A DNA stretch of 64,000 nt, taken from the NCBI RefSeq assembly GCF_025567405.1, contig NZ_JAOQKJ010000009.1, forward strand, positions 62,001 to 126,000, read 5' to 3'. The notes below the pieces were generated by a model. It did no database searches. It was given only the letters and a program-made list of their open reading frames with translations, and was not told the origin of the DNA. Numbering within the stretch: the stretch's first letter is position 1; each line of letters starts with the position of its first letter. The position numbers and the translations under genes are program-made. The stretch comes from Suilimivivens aceti (lineage in GTDB: Bacteria > Bacillota > Clostridia > Lachnospirales > Lachnospiraceae). This document shows positions 57,882 to 64,000 of the stretch, in pieces.

Positions 57882-59489
57882 TCATTCGGGCAAGTCCACC
57901 TTGCCGACGAAAGAATAGTAAATCTCAATATCCTGTCTGCGTGTGCCATTTTCATCGTAGCTGCACTCATGCACAACGATTTTCTCTACAAACTCACGTA
58001 AGAGGGTGTGGGTCAGTTCTTCAAAGTTCATGTGCTTGCGGACAATGTTCATAAACTTTTCTGCGTTTACGGTAGCTTCCTGTGCTTTGGAAAGCTCCGC
58101 CTGTATTCTGGCAACACGCTCTTTCAATTCCTGCTGTTCGGCTTCATAGTCTGCCGAAAGCTCCGTGAAACGCTCGTCAGAAATGCGACCGCTTACGCTG
58201 TCCTCATACAGCCGCTTGAAAATAGCGGAAAGTTCACCGATACGCTTTTCGGCAGCTTCCAGTTCCTTTTTCTTGGCGGCGTTCCGGCGTTTGCCGCCGT
58301 CCTCGTTCTGCTCGATCAGCAGCTTCATAAACCGGGCTTCATACTTTGCCGCATAGCTCGTCACTTTCCGTAGATTGGAGAGAACGCCCGCAGTCAAAAG
58401 GTCGGTGCGGATAAAATGTGCGGTGCAGTCATGGGTGCGCTTTTTGTAGTTCCCGCAGATATAGCAGTCCTGTTTCCGCTTATCGGTCTGGTAACGCTGC
58501 TGATACATGACGCTGCCGCAGTCCGCGCAAAAGAGCATACCAGAGAACAAGCCCACTTCATCATAGCGGTTCGGACGCTTGCGCTGTTTGCGTAATTCCT
58601 GCACACGCTCCCATGTCTGGGTGTCGATGATAGGCTCATGGTGGTTCTCGAAAATTGCCTGTTTCTCAATGGGATTTTCTATGCTGTGCTTGGTCTTGTA
58701 GGACGGTTTCTCCGTCTTGAAGTTCACCAAACAGCCCATGTACTCCCGGTTTTCAAGGATATGAACCACGGTATTTGTCGCCCATTTGCACTCATAGCCG
58801 GGGTGATAGCGGCGTGTGCTGCCCGTCCTGCGGTATTCCAGCGTTCCCGGCGTTGGGATTTCCTGCTCGGTCAGCATACGGGCTATCTTGGTCGGACCGT
58901 TCCCGGCAAGGCACAGACGGTATATCTGCTTGACCACGGGTGCGGCTTCCTCGTCAATGATGAAGTTTTCGTCCTCGTCCATGAGGTAGCCGTACACGGG
59001 TTTGCTCGTAACAGGCTTGCCGCTCATGCCTTTTGACCGTTTTACAGCTTTGATTTTCTTACTCGTATCTCTCACCAGCCATTCGTTGAAAATGTTCCGC
59101 AGAGGGGCAAAATCATTGTCGCCCTGTGCGCTGTCTACTCCATCGTTGATGGCGATAAAGCGGACTCCTTTTTGTGGGAAAATCATCTCGGTATACATTC
59201 CCACCTGCAGGTAGTTTCGCCCTAACCGTGACATATCCTTTACGATAACGGTAGCCACTTTCCCGGCTTCAATGTCCGCAAGCATGGATTGAAAGCCCGG
59301 TCTTTGGAAGTTCGCACCAGAATAGCCATCGTCCGTGTACCAGCGCAGATTGGAAAAGCCGTTCTGCTTTGCGTAGGTTTCAAGGATACGCTTCTGGTTG
59401 GAAATGGAATTACTTTCGCCTTGCAGCTCGTCCTCATGGGATAGTCTTGGATAAAGGGCAGTGATTTTCTGGGTGGTCTGTCTTAACAT
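57882..59489 (-). CDS. large serine recombinase of the GC-rich element
   Basis: 535 residues, GGAGGATTTT before the ATG. The resolvase domain has ALYPRLSHEDELQGESNSIS with the nucleophilic Ser near residue 17, and DMSRLGRNYLQVGMYTEMIF. The recombinase domain has KPVYGYLMDEDENFIIDEEA. The zinc ribbon is LFCADCGSVM...DCYICGNY. A coiled coil and VEKIVVHE... C-terminus follow. It is related to the TnpX protein at 45870-47792 but clearly distinct and with a different gene order (recombinase last). Expressed from a promoter at 59535-59564. Confidence 0.9.
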   Translation of the reverse strand: MLRQTTQKITALYPRLSHEDELQGESNSISNQKRILETYAKQNGFSNLRWYTDDGYSGANFQRPGFQSMLADIEAGKVATVIVKDMSRLGRNYLQVGMYTEMIFPQKGVRFIAINDGVDSAQGDNDFAPLRNIFNEWLVRDTSKKIKAVKRSKGMSGKPVTSKPVYGYLMDEDENFIIDEEAAPVVKQIYRLCLAGNGPTKIARMLTEQEIPTPGTLEYRRTGSTRRYHPGYECKWATNTVVHILENREYMGCLVNFKTEKPSYKTKHSIENPIEKQAIFENHHEPIIDTQTWERVQELRKQRKRPNRYDEVGLFSGMLFCADCGSVMYQQRYQTDKRKQDCYICGNYKKRTHDCTAHFIRTDLLTAGVLSNLRKVTSYAAKYEARFMKLLIEQNEDGGKRRNAAKKKELEAAEKRIGELSAIFKRLYEDSVSGRISDERFTELSADYEAEQQELKERVARIQAELSKAQEATVNAEKFMNIVRKHMNFEELTHTLLREFVEKIVVHECSYDENGTRRQDIEIYYSFVGKVDLPE

Positions 59490-59502
59490 AAAATCCTCCG
59501 TT

Positions 59503-59564
59503 TCCGACAGCCAGCCCCACTATTCCGTATTTCGATTATACCACATGGGGCGGCTGTCTGTATA
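59503..59564 (-). promoter_or_regulatory. recombinase promoter with flanking inverted repeat
   Basis: On the minus strand TATACA (59564-59559), 18-nt spacer, TATAAT (59540-59535). A long inverted repeat GACAGCC...CCCCA / TGGGG...GGCTGTC (about 59504-59557) encloses the -10 box and could be an operator or leader hairpin controlling recombinase expression. Confidence 0.6.
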
Positions 59565-59623
59565 GCGGCTTCTGCTTCTTTACCGCCCGGTAAAATGACG
59601 ATTTTTCTGTGCGGCTTGTAGCG

Positions 59624-59815
59624 TTAGGGCGAAAGCTGGGCTTTGTGTCCTGCGGCGGCTTCCGCCTCCAGCACTTTCATCATCTTATCGGCTGCTGTGT
59701 CGGTGGTATCTTTTTTGAAAAAGCCGGAAACGACAAGGACGGTGTTGCCCATGCGGATCTCTGTCACGCAGTCCGGGCGGCGTTCCGGGGTGGTGTTCTG
59801 CTTGTTCTCTGCCAT
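59624..59815 (-). CDS. TnpW-like small protein of the GC-rich element
   Basis: 63 residues, starting at the ATG at 59815 after AAAGGAGTTGCCT. It reads TEIRMGNTVLVVSGFFKKDT, then TAADKMMKVLEAEAAAGHKA. The strand pair plus C-terminal helix matches the TnpW plan seen at 39148-39345. Function unknown. Confidence 0.7.
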   Translation of the reverse strand: MAENKQNTTPERRPDCVTEIRMGNTVLVVSGFFKKDTTDTAADKMMKVLEAEAAAGHKAQLSP

Positions 59816-59827
59816 AGGCAACTCCTT

Positions 59828-60667
59828 TCATTTCATCAATTCTTTTAGTCTGTTCAGCTTGGCTTGCGCCGTTTCACGGCGGAAGTTCTCTCCCGTAAAG
59901 AGGATAGGGGCGCACATTTCCAAAAGGCGGTCATAAATCCGGGCATGGGCGGTGTCCAGCGGATTTTGCAGGCTGTCCAATGTCAGATTGGTGGTAACGA
60001 TTAAGGGCTTGCGGCTGCGGTAGCGGCTGTCAATCACATTGTAGACCTGTTCTAAACCGTACTCTGTGCCGCGCTCCATTCCAAAATCATCAATGATAAG
60101 CAGAGGAAAACGGCAAAGACGCTCGATATACTCGTTGCGCCCCTCAAAGCTGGCGGTCAGGTCATTCAAAATCGCAGAGAAGTTCGTCATGCGGACAGCG
60201 ACTTCCTGCTCCATGAGGGCATTAGCGATACACCCGGCAAAATAGCTTTTTCCTGTGCCGACCTTGCCCCATAGCAGATAGCCGATATTTTCCTCGCGCA
60301 TGATTTCCCAATGCTCCACATAGAAGTGTGCAATCTCCATTTGCGGGCATTTCCCGTTGTCGTTGGCGAAAGTCCATTCCTGCATGGTAGGATTGGTAAA
60401 TCCCCGGCGTTTCAAGTCCTCCACGGTGTCAAGGTGCTTTCTGCGCTGTTCGGCGGCTTCACGCTCCAAACGCTGGGCTTTCTGGCAGTCACATTCTGCC
60501 GGGTGGCGGTCACGCCCAAACAGGGCGGCTTGCTTTTCCGGGAAGTAGGCTTCTTTCGGAGTGTGACACTTGCCGCAGTAAAGCAGTCCGTCCTCGCCCG
60601 TGTAGTCCTCCGGCTGTGGGGTAACAGCCGCCATATTCAAAACTCGTTCTGTAAACAGATTACTCAT
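59828..60667 (-). CDS. DnaC/IstB-like replication ATPase
   Basis: 279 residues, starting at the ATG at 60667, which overlaps the stop of the organiser gene in ATGA and follows GGAGGGCGAGAGCTT. An N-terminal zinc-finger-like part (LLYCGKCHTPKEA, ECDCQKAQ) is followed by the AAA+ core: Walker A LLWGKVGTGKSYFAGCIANA, Walker B LLIIDDFGMERGTEYGLEQV, sensor PLIVTTNLTL. It would load the replicative helicase on the element's origin. Family call secure. Confidence 0.88.
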   Translation of the reverse strand: MSNLFTERVLNMAAVTPQPEDYTGEDGLLYCGKCHTPKEAYFPEKQAALFGRDRHPAECDCQKAQRLEREAAEQRRKHLDTVEDLKRRGFTNPTMQEWTFANDNGKCPQMEIAHFYVEHWEIMREENIGYLLWGKVGTGKSYFAGCIANALMEQEVAVRMTNFSAILNDLTASFEGRNEYIERLCRFPLLIIDDFGMERGTEYGLEQVYNVIDSRYRSRKPLIVTTNLTLDSLQNPLDTAHARIYDRLLEMCAPILFTGENFRRETAQAKLNRLKELMK

Positions 60668-61404
60668 AAGCTCTCGCCCTCCTTGCAGGCGTATTCGGGT
60701 ATGCCCTGTTTCGGGGCAGCCTTTGCGGTATCGTCTGCCGCCCATCTGCGGATAGTGGCGGCGTGGTTTTTATATTTCTTGCCCGTGGACGCGATATAGC
60801 CGGAAAGCCGCTCAATGTAGTACGCCCATTTTTCGGGCAGCTCCGCTTGCAGTTCGGAAAGCTCCGTATCAGTCAGAAATACATTCTCATATCTGCCATA
60901 GCTGCGGGCGATGGCTTGTCCCTTTAACTCTCCCTCTTTTTCTAACTCTATATCTATCTCTTTCTTTATCTCTATCTCTGGTGGACGAATGTCGGACAAA
61001 TGTCCGCCATTTGTCCGCGGCGGCAAAAGTGCCTTATTTTCAAGCCTTGCGGCGCGTTTCCGTTCCGCTTCGGTAGAGGATTGACCGATCATCAGCTCGA
61101 TGTCGGTCATATAAAGCAGCCCGCAGTCAAGCTGCTCCACAAGCCCTAACTGCTGGAAGATGGCTAATGCCCGTTCCACCGTCCCGATTTGGTGACGGGT
61201 CAGCGTGGCTATCATCTGGGCGGTATAGGGGATATGCTCGTCAAGCTGCAATCTGCCGCCATTTTTCAGCGATTTTAAGTACAGCTTCAAGAGGATATTG
61301 GAATACAAAATCCCGTCTTTCATGTCCTCCAACAGCACAATGGAATCGCTGTCGAAGAAGTTTTCTTTCAGTTTGAGGTAGTAATATTTGCGGTTATCTG
61401 CCAT
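60664..61404 (-). CDS. phage-type replisome organiser (DnaD-like N-terminus)
   Basis: 246 residues. The ATG at 61404 follows GGGAGGACACCGCCA. The N-terminal winged helix reads YYYLKLKENFFDSDSIVLLE, ILYSNILLKLYLKSLKNGGR and PYTAQMIATLTRHQIGTVER, the typical start of phage replisome organisers. A basic/acidic linker leads to a C-terminal DnaD-like tail (WAYYIERLSGYIASTGKKYK). It overlaps the DnaC-like gene by 4 nt and together they form a helicase-loading pair. Confidence 0.85.
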   Translation of the reverse strand: MADNRKYYYLKLKENFFDSDSIVLLEDMKDGILYSNILLKLYLKSLKNGGRLQLDEHIPYTAQMIATLTRHQIGTVERALAIFQQLGLVEQLDCGLLYMTDIELMIGQSSTEAERKRAARLENKALLPPRTNGGHLSDIRPPEIEIKKEIDIELEKEGELKGQAIARSYGRYENVFLTDTELSELQAELPEKWAYYIERLSGYIASTGKKYKNHAATIRRWAADDTAKAAPKQGIPEYACKEGESL

Positions 61405-61588
61405 TGGCGGTGTCCTCCCTGTGTTTCCATCTCTTAGAGAAATACCGGGGGCAGAGGACGATAATCGCCCGGAAGCTCTGCTTGCAGCCGTGTGTGCAGC
61501 CCCGGCAAAGGTCATTGTAGGTAATACGGTTTCGGTGGTTGAGGAAAAAGCTCCATTCCAACCGCCGCTTTTTGCTCATGCGTGGCAT
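61394..61588 (-). CDS. 64-residue Cys-rich basic protein
   Basis: Starts at the ATG at 61588 (GGAGCGAGAA upstream). It reads MPRMSKKRRLEWSFFLNHRN, then LCRGCTHGCKQSFRAIIVLC. Four cysteines (C-x2-C-x3-C...C) suggest a small zinc module. Its end overlaps the organiser gene by 11 nt. Common in this type of element; role unknown. Confidence 0.65.
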   Translation of the reverse strand: MPRMSKKRRLEWSFFLNHRNRITYNDLCRGCTHGCKQSFRAIIVLCPRYFSKRWKHREDTANGR

Positions 61589-61762
61589 TTCTCGCTCCTT
61601 TCTGCCGTTTCCGCTGGTATAAGCGGATAGGTCGGTAAAAATGTAGTTTCTCGGTGTCATTTTCGGGGATTTCCTGCGCTGTGCACCCCGTTTCAAAGGT
61701 GGGCAGTATTGCGGATAGGGTGCAGGGCATATCCCCGTTTTGGTATCGTTTCGGGGCGGTTT

Positions 61763-63391
61763 TTAACGCTCATGTTCGTGCTTTTTCTCTCTGTCTTTCT
61801 CGCCTTGCAGGATTTGAGAAAGATTGCTTTTCACGGTATGCAGCTCCTTGACACGGGCTCTTTTCTCCCGGTATTCGTTGTAATGGGCGTTCTTTTCGGC
61901 GGTAAGCCGCTCGATTTCCGCTTGCAGGGCTTTATGGCTTGGCAGCTTGGAAACGCCATGCGCCCGAAAATAACGGGTGGCTGCGTCCGCTATGATAAAA
62001 TCGCTTTCGTGCCGTTCCCGGTAGGCGCTGCGGGCTTTTTCCGTTTTCTGCGCTTTCAGACCGTCACGGGCAGGCTTGGTCTTGGCATAGGCAAGCACCT
62101 GTGTCTGAAGCTCCTTTTTCTCCCGGATAGCAGCGTCCAGGGCTTTCAGCTTGGCGGTGCTGTCCTGTAAATCCGCATTGGCGGATACAAGGGCTGCGTC
62201 CAGCTCCTCCGGCGAATAGCCGTACTGCCCGTAGGCGGCAACGGTAGCCGCCATTTGTTTCAGATTGTGGACTGCCGCCCAGCAATCATAGCCCGCGCCC
62301 TTTCCCTCCGCTCGCTTCGCTGCCCGGTCAACCATGCGCTGAATACCGTCCTTTTCCGGGGTGGTTTGGACAGCTTTTTTGCCCTGCAAACGCTCCCTTA
62401 TGTTGCGGGGGTATTCGGGTACGGTTGCGGTCTGCTCGGCGGCTCTGTGGGCGTTCTGTTCCAAAAGGGCAAGAACGGCAGCGCGGTCAAAATCATCTCC
62501 CAGCTTGCGGGCGGTAATGGGCTTTGTCCTGTCCGGCGTGAGGTAAGATAGCCGCCCTCGGCTCTCCTTGACAGTCACGCCCTGTTGCAAGAGAACGGCG
62601 GCGAACTCGCCATAGCTTGCGGCAGAGGACAGCGCGGTGCGTATGGTCTGCCGCAATTTTTCCTTGTCTGTTTCAAACTTCGTGGGCTTGGCTGGCTGCT
62701 CCTCGGCTGGCAAGGCAGCAGCTTCCTTGTCCAGCTTTGCCTGCCCTTTCCGCTGCGCCCAATACTCACGCTCGGTAATGCGGTTTTTGCTGCCATGCAA
62801 AAGGTCGATTTGATAGAGATTTTCCCGGTGGCACAGCTCCATGACTTCGGCTTTGAAGTATTCCATCGCCGCGTCTGTGCAGCGGTGTTTGCACCCGGTG
62901 CGGGTGTCTGCCGGTCTGTCCATGTAAGGCAGGAACGGAACTTCCTCTATCCGCAGAGAATTGATAACGATATGCACATGGATATTGCCGCTGTGGTTGT
63001 GTCCGTCCGGGTGGGTGCAGACAATGGCTTGGTGTCCGGGAAACTGCTTCCGGCAAAATTCCTCGCCCAACGCCTGCGCCCGGTCTACGGTCAAACCGTT
63101 GTCCACCGCGTCCCGTGGGTCAAAGCTGATAATGTAGTGGTGGCTTTTTACATCTTCCCGCTTCTGGTTCTTCCCATAGCGGAGATTGGAGCGCATACAG
63201 GCAACGGCAAAATCCTCGTCGCCGCAGTTCAGCGTGGCTATTCGATAGTCCTCCCTGAGCATGAGCCGCCCGTTTTCATCAAGGGTGGGCTTCATGGTAA
63301 ACTCGTCATGTTCAAAGGTGAGGTACTGCTCGGCTGCGCCATAATCCGCATTTTTAGAGCTGATATGTTTGAATGTTGCCAACAGCGTCAC
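61763..63391 (-). CDS. MobQ/MobA-type relaxase of the GC-rich element
   Basis: 542 residues. The GTG start lies 38 nt inside the mobC gene. The relaxase domain (1-230) has a candidate active Tyr in ADYGAAEQYLTFEH and the metal motif NIHVHIVINSLR after HPDGHNHSG. A long helical C-terminus (KELQTQVLAYAKTKPARDGL, ALQAEIERLTAEKNAHYNEY) follows. It would nick an oriT just upstream of mobC and use a resident conjugation channel. It differs from the two other relaxases in the window. Confidence 0.88.
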   Translation of the reverse strand: MTLLATFKHISSKNADYGAAEQYLTFEHDEFTMKPTLDENGRLMLREDYRIATLNCGDEDFAVACMRSNLRYGKNQKREDVKSHHYIISFDPRDAVDNGLTVDRAQALGEEFCRKQFPGHQAIVCTHPDGHNHSGNIHVHIVINSLRIEEVPFLPYMDRPADTRTGCKHRCTDAAMEYFKAEVMELCHRENLYQIDLLHGSKNRITEREYWAQRKGQAKLDKEAAALPAEEQPAKPTKFETDKEKLRQTIRTALSSAASYGEFAAVLLQQGVTVKESRGRLSYLTPDRTKPITARKLGDDFDRAAVLALLEQNAHRAAEQTATVPEYPRNIRERLQGKKAVQTTPEKDGIQRMVDRAAKRAEGKGAGYDCWAAVHNLKQMAATVAAYGQYGYSPEELDAALVSANADLQDSTAKLKALDAAIREKKELQTQVLAYAKTKPARDGLKAQKTEKARSAYRERHESDFIIADAATRYFRAHGVSKLPSHKALQAEIERLTAEKNAHYNEYREKRARVKELHTVKSNLSQILQGEKDREKKHEHER

Positions 63392-63752
63392 CTACCTTTC
63401 GCAGGACTTCAAACTTCAAGGCAGCAAGGTCAGAAATGGCGGCGCGGACTTCAACGGACAGGGCGTTGTATGGTGTGCCGTACTCGTTGAGGGCGCGGGC
63501 AATCTGATTGAGGTTGCCACCGATTTTTCCGTATTCGGCGGTCAGCCTGCCAACGGCGGACAACAGTTCATCATTGACCGGGGAAACGGTAACGATGGGG
63601 CGAATGGTCGCCCGTGTAATGGCTTGCCGGATAAATTCGGCTTGGCTCATGTCATAGTGTTTCAGCCGCTCGGTAAAGTCGGCGTATTCTTCCTCGGTCA
63701 TGCGGGTTTTGACCACATGGCAGCGGTGGGGTGTGTTGTATTTTTTCTTCAA
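63354..63752 (-). CDS. mobC: MobC-like protein of the GC-rich element
   Basis: 132 residues. The start is a TTG (63752) 7 nt after AAAGGAGG. An N-terminal ribbon-helix-helix region (HRCHVVKTRMTEEEYADFTE, YDMSQAEFIRQAI) precedes the MobC signature GKIGGNLNQIARALNEYGTP. It overlaps the relaxase by 38 nt. The hairpins upstream are the likely oriT. Confidence 0.85.
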   Translation of the reverse strand: MKKKYNTPHRCHVVKTRMTEEEYADFTERLKHYDMSQAEFIRQAITRATIRPIVTVSPVNDELLSAVGRLTAEYGKIGGNLNQIARALNEYGTPYNALSVEVRAAISDLAALKFEVLRKVGDAVGNIQTYQL

Positions 63753-63795
63753 GCGTTGACCTCCTTTCTCGCCCGACAGGGCGCATGAGCAGGGT

Positions 63796-63888
63796 TTGGG
63801 GAAGGCACTCCCCAACAAGATTTACCAAAGGGGCAAAACCGCAGATATGCGGATTTTGGCACCGTGGTAGAATCTTGCTCTAAAAAAC
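63796..63888. other. oriT-like hairpins upstream of mobC
   Basis: TTGGGGA-N6-TCCCCAA (63796-63815) and CCGCA-GATA-TGCGG (63839-63852) lie within a wider inverted repeat AAGATT-TACCA...TGGTA-GAATCTT. They lie 44-136 bp upstream of mobC. Beyond them to the window end I see no supported gene. Confidence 0.5.
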
Positions 63889-64000
63889 TACCGCTTTCCT
63901 CGGCGGCTCTGGTTTGCGGATATACTGGCTTGCTCCACCAATATAGCGATTGCGGCGGCGTGTTCTGCCCGCTGTTCACCACTACAACGGTGAAAAGGGG

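Larger units (their letters stand above)
57793..64000. mobile_element. GC-richer integrative mobilizable element in Maff2, right end outside window
   Basis: From about 57793 base composition rises visibly and all genes belong to a separate unit read leftwards: mobC, MobQ-type relaxase, small Cys-rich protein, replisome organiser, DnaC-like ATPase, TnpW-like protein, serine recombinase. The left border is fixed to within a few bases by the broken Maff2 reading frame. I cannot identify the core dinucleotide because only one border is visible. Confidence 0.8.

Noticed and set aside
57679..57885. 68-residue minus-strand frame across the Maff2/element border
   Set aside because: It runs through the junction and a hairpin in a frame different from the Maff2 relic, with no homology signal.
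63749..63982. 77-residue minus-strand frame at the right edge
   Set aside because: It covers the oriT-like hairpins and the mobC ribosome site, has no ribosome site of its own, and its composition (Ser/Pro/Trp/Cys) is not protein-like.

Overview
The window is almost entirely mobile DNA from a low-GC anaerobic Firmicute, most likely a gut Lachnospiraceae or other Clostridia. The basis is AGGAGG-type ribosome sites before nearly every gene, and gene families typical of Clostridioides CTn4/Tn1549-type conjugative elements and Tn4451-type (TnpV/TnpW/TnpX) mobilizable elements. I saw no tRNA, rRNA, CRISPR array, housekeeping cluster or recognisable antibiotic-resistance gene.

Layout. (1) 1-3922, minus strand: a replication/partition block (repA_N-type initiator with a frameshift, parA, parB, an autoregulated XRE repressor, a small membrane protein, and a partial HNH-like gene). 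This is how a CTn4-like ICE normally begins. (2) 4047-9034: the opposite end of such an ICE, with a large serine recombinase, a 50-residue SHOCT-like protein, and a Tn916-like control block (Orf8-like HTH, Orf7-like sigma factor, divergent XRE regulator). (3) 9056-15986: one operon headed by a LytTR response regulator and an AgrC-like GHKL histidine kinase, running into six to seven small unrecognised proteins. (4) 16100-18133, plus strand: oriT-like hairpins, a promoter with an attenuator, mobC and a MOBP relaxase, followed by an Abi/HEPN defence gene. (5) 19342-23617: TTRAP and a 1354-residue ArdC/metallopeptidase/nucleotidyltransferase protein. (6) 23835-28099: a second cassette of proteins related to block 3, again ending in a copy of the same winged-helix fragment. 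(7) 28406-57797: the conjugation core read leftwards (VirB6-like, PrgI, VirB4, NlpC/P60-M23 hydrolase, DUF4315, CD1107-like surface protein, topoisomerase III, and a 2842-residue helicase/methylase).

Two further elements are nested in this ICE. An 8.7-kb TnpX-type element (39102-47848) splits topB. Its ends can be read to the base: a GA core on both sides and 31-bp imperfect terminal inverted repeats. Excision would restore a 705-codon topoisomerase frame exactly. A visibly GC-richer element (57.8 kb to beyond 64 kb) cuts the Maff2-type gene just upstream of virB6. It has its own serine recombinase, DnaC-like loader, replisome organiser, MobQ-type relaxase and mobC. Three relaxases and three serine recombinases therefore sit in about 60 kb.

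The strongest candidate for an undescribed system is the two-component-regulated cassette at 9.6-16 kb with its relative at 23.8-28.1 kb. Five of its proteins share a short motif (hydrophobic strand, then a KM..D.E.R.KV-like helix), and several begin with MAI(S/N)GVG. Two 16-bp direct repeats with a 21-bp period, the geometry expected for LytTR regulators, lie directly upstream of the regulator gene. Other notable points are a tnpV gene overprinted inside the disordered linker of the giant helicase, 12-bp iterons beside a VapE/primase replication pair, an ICE end that directly abuts an ICE start (tandem copy or circular form), and cargo genes framed by long direct repeats.
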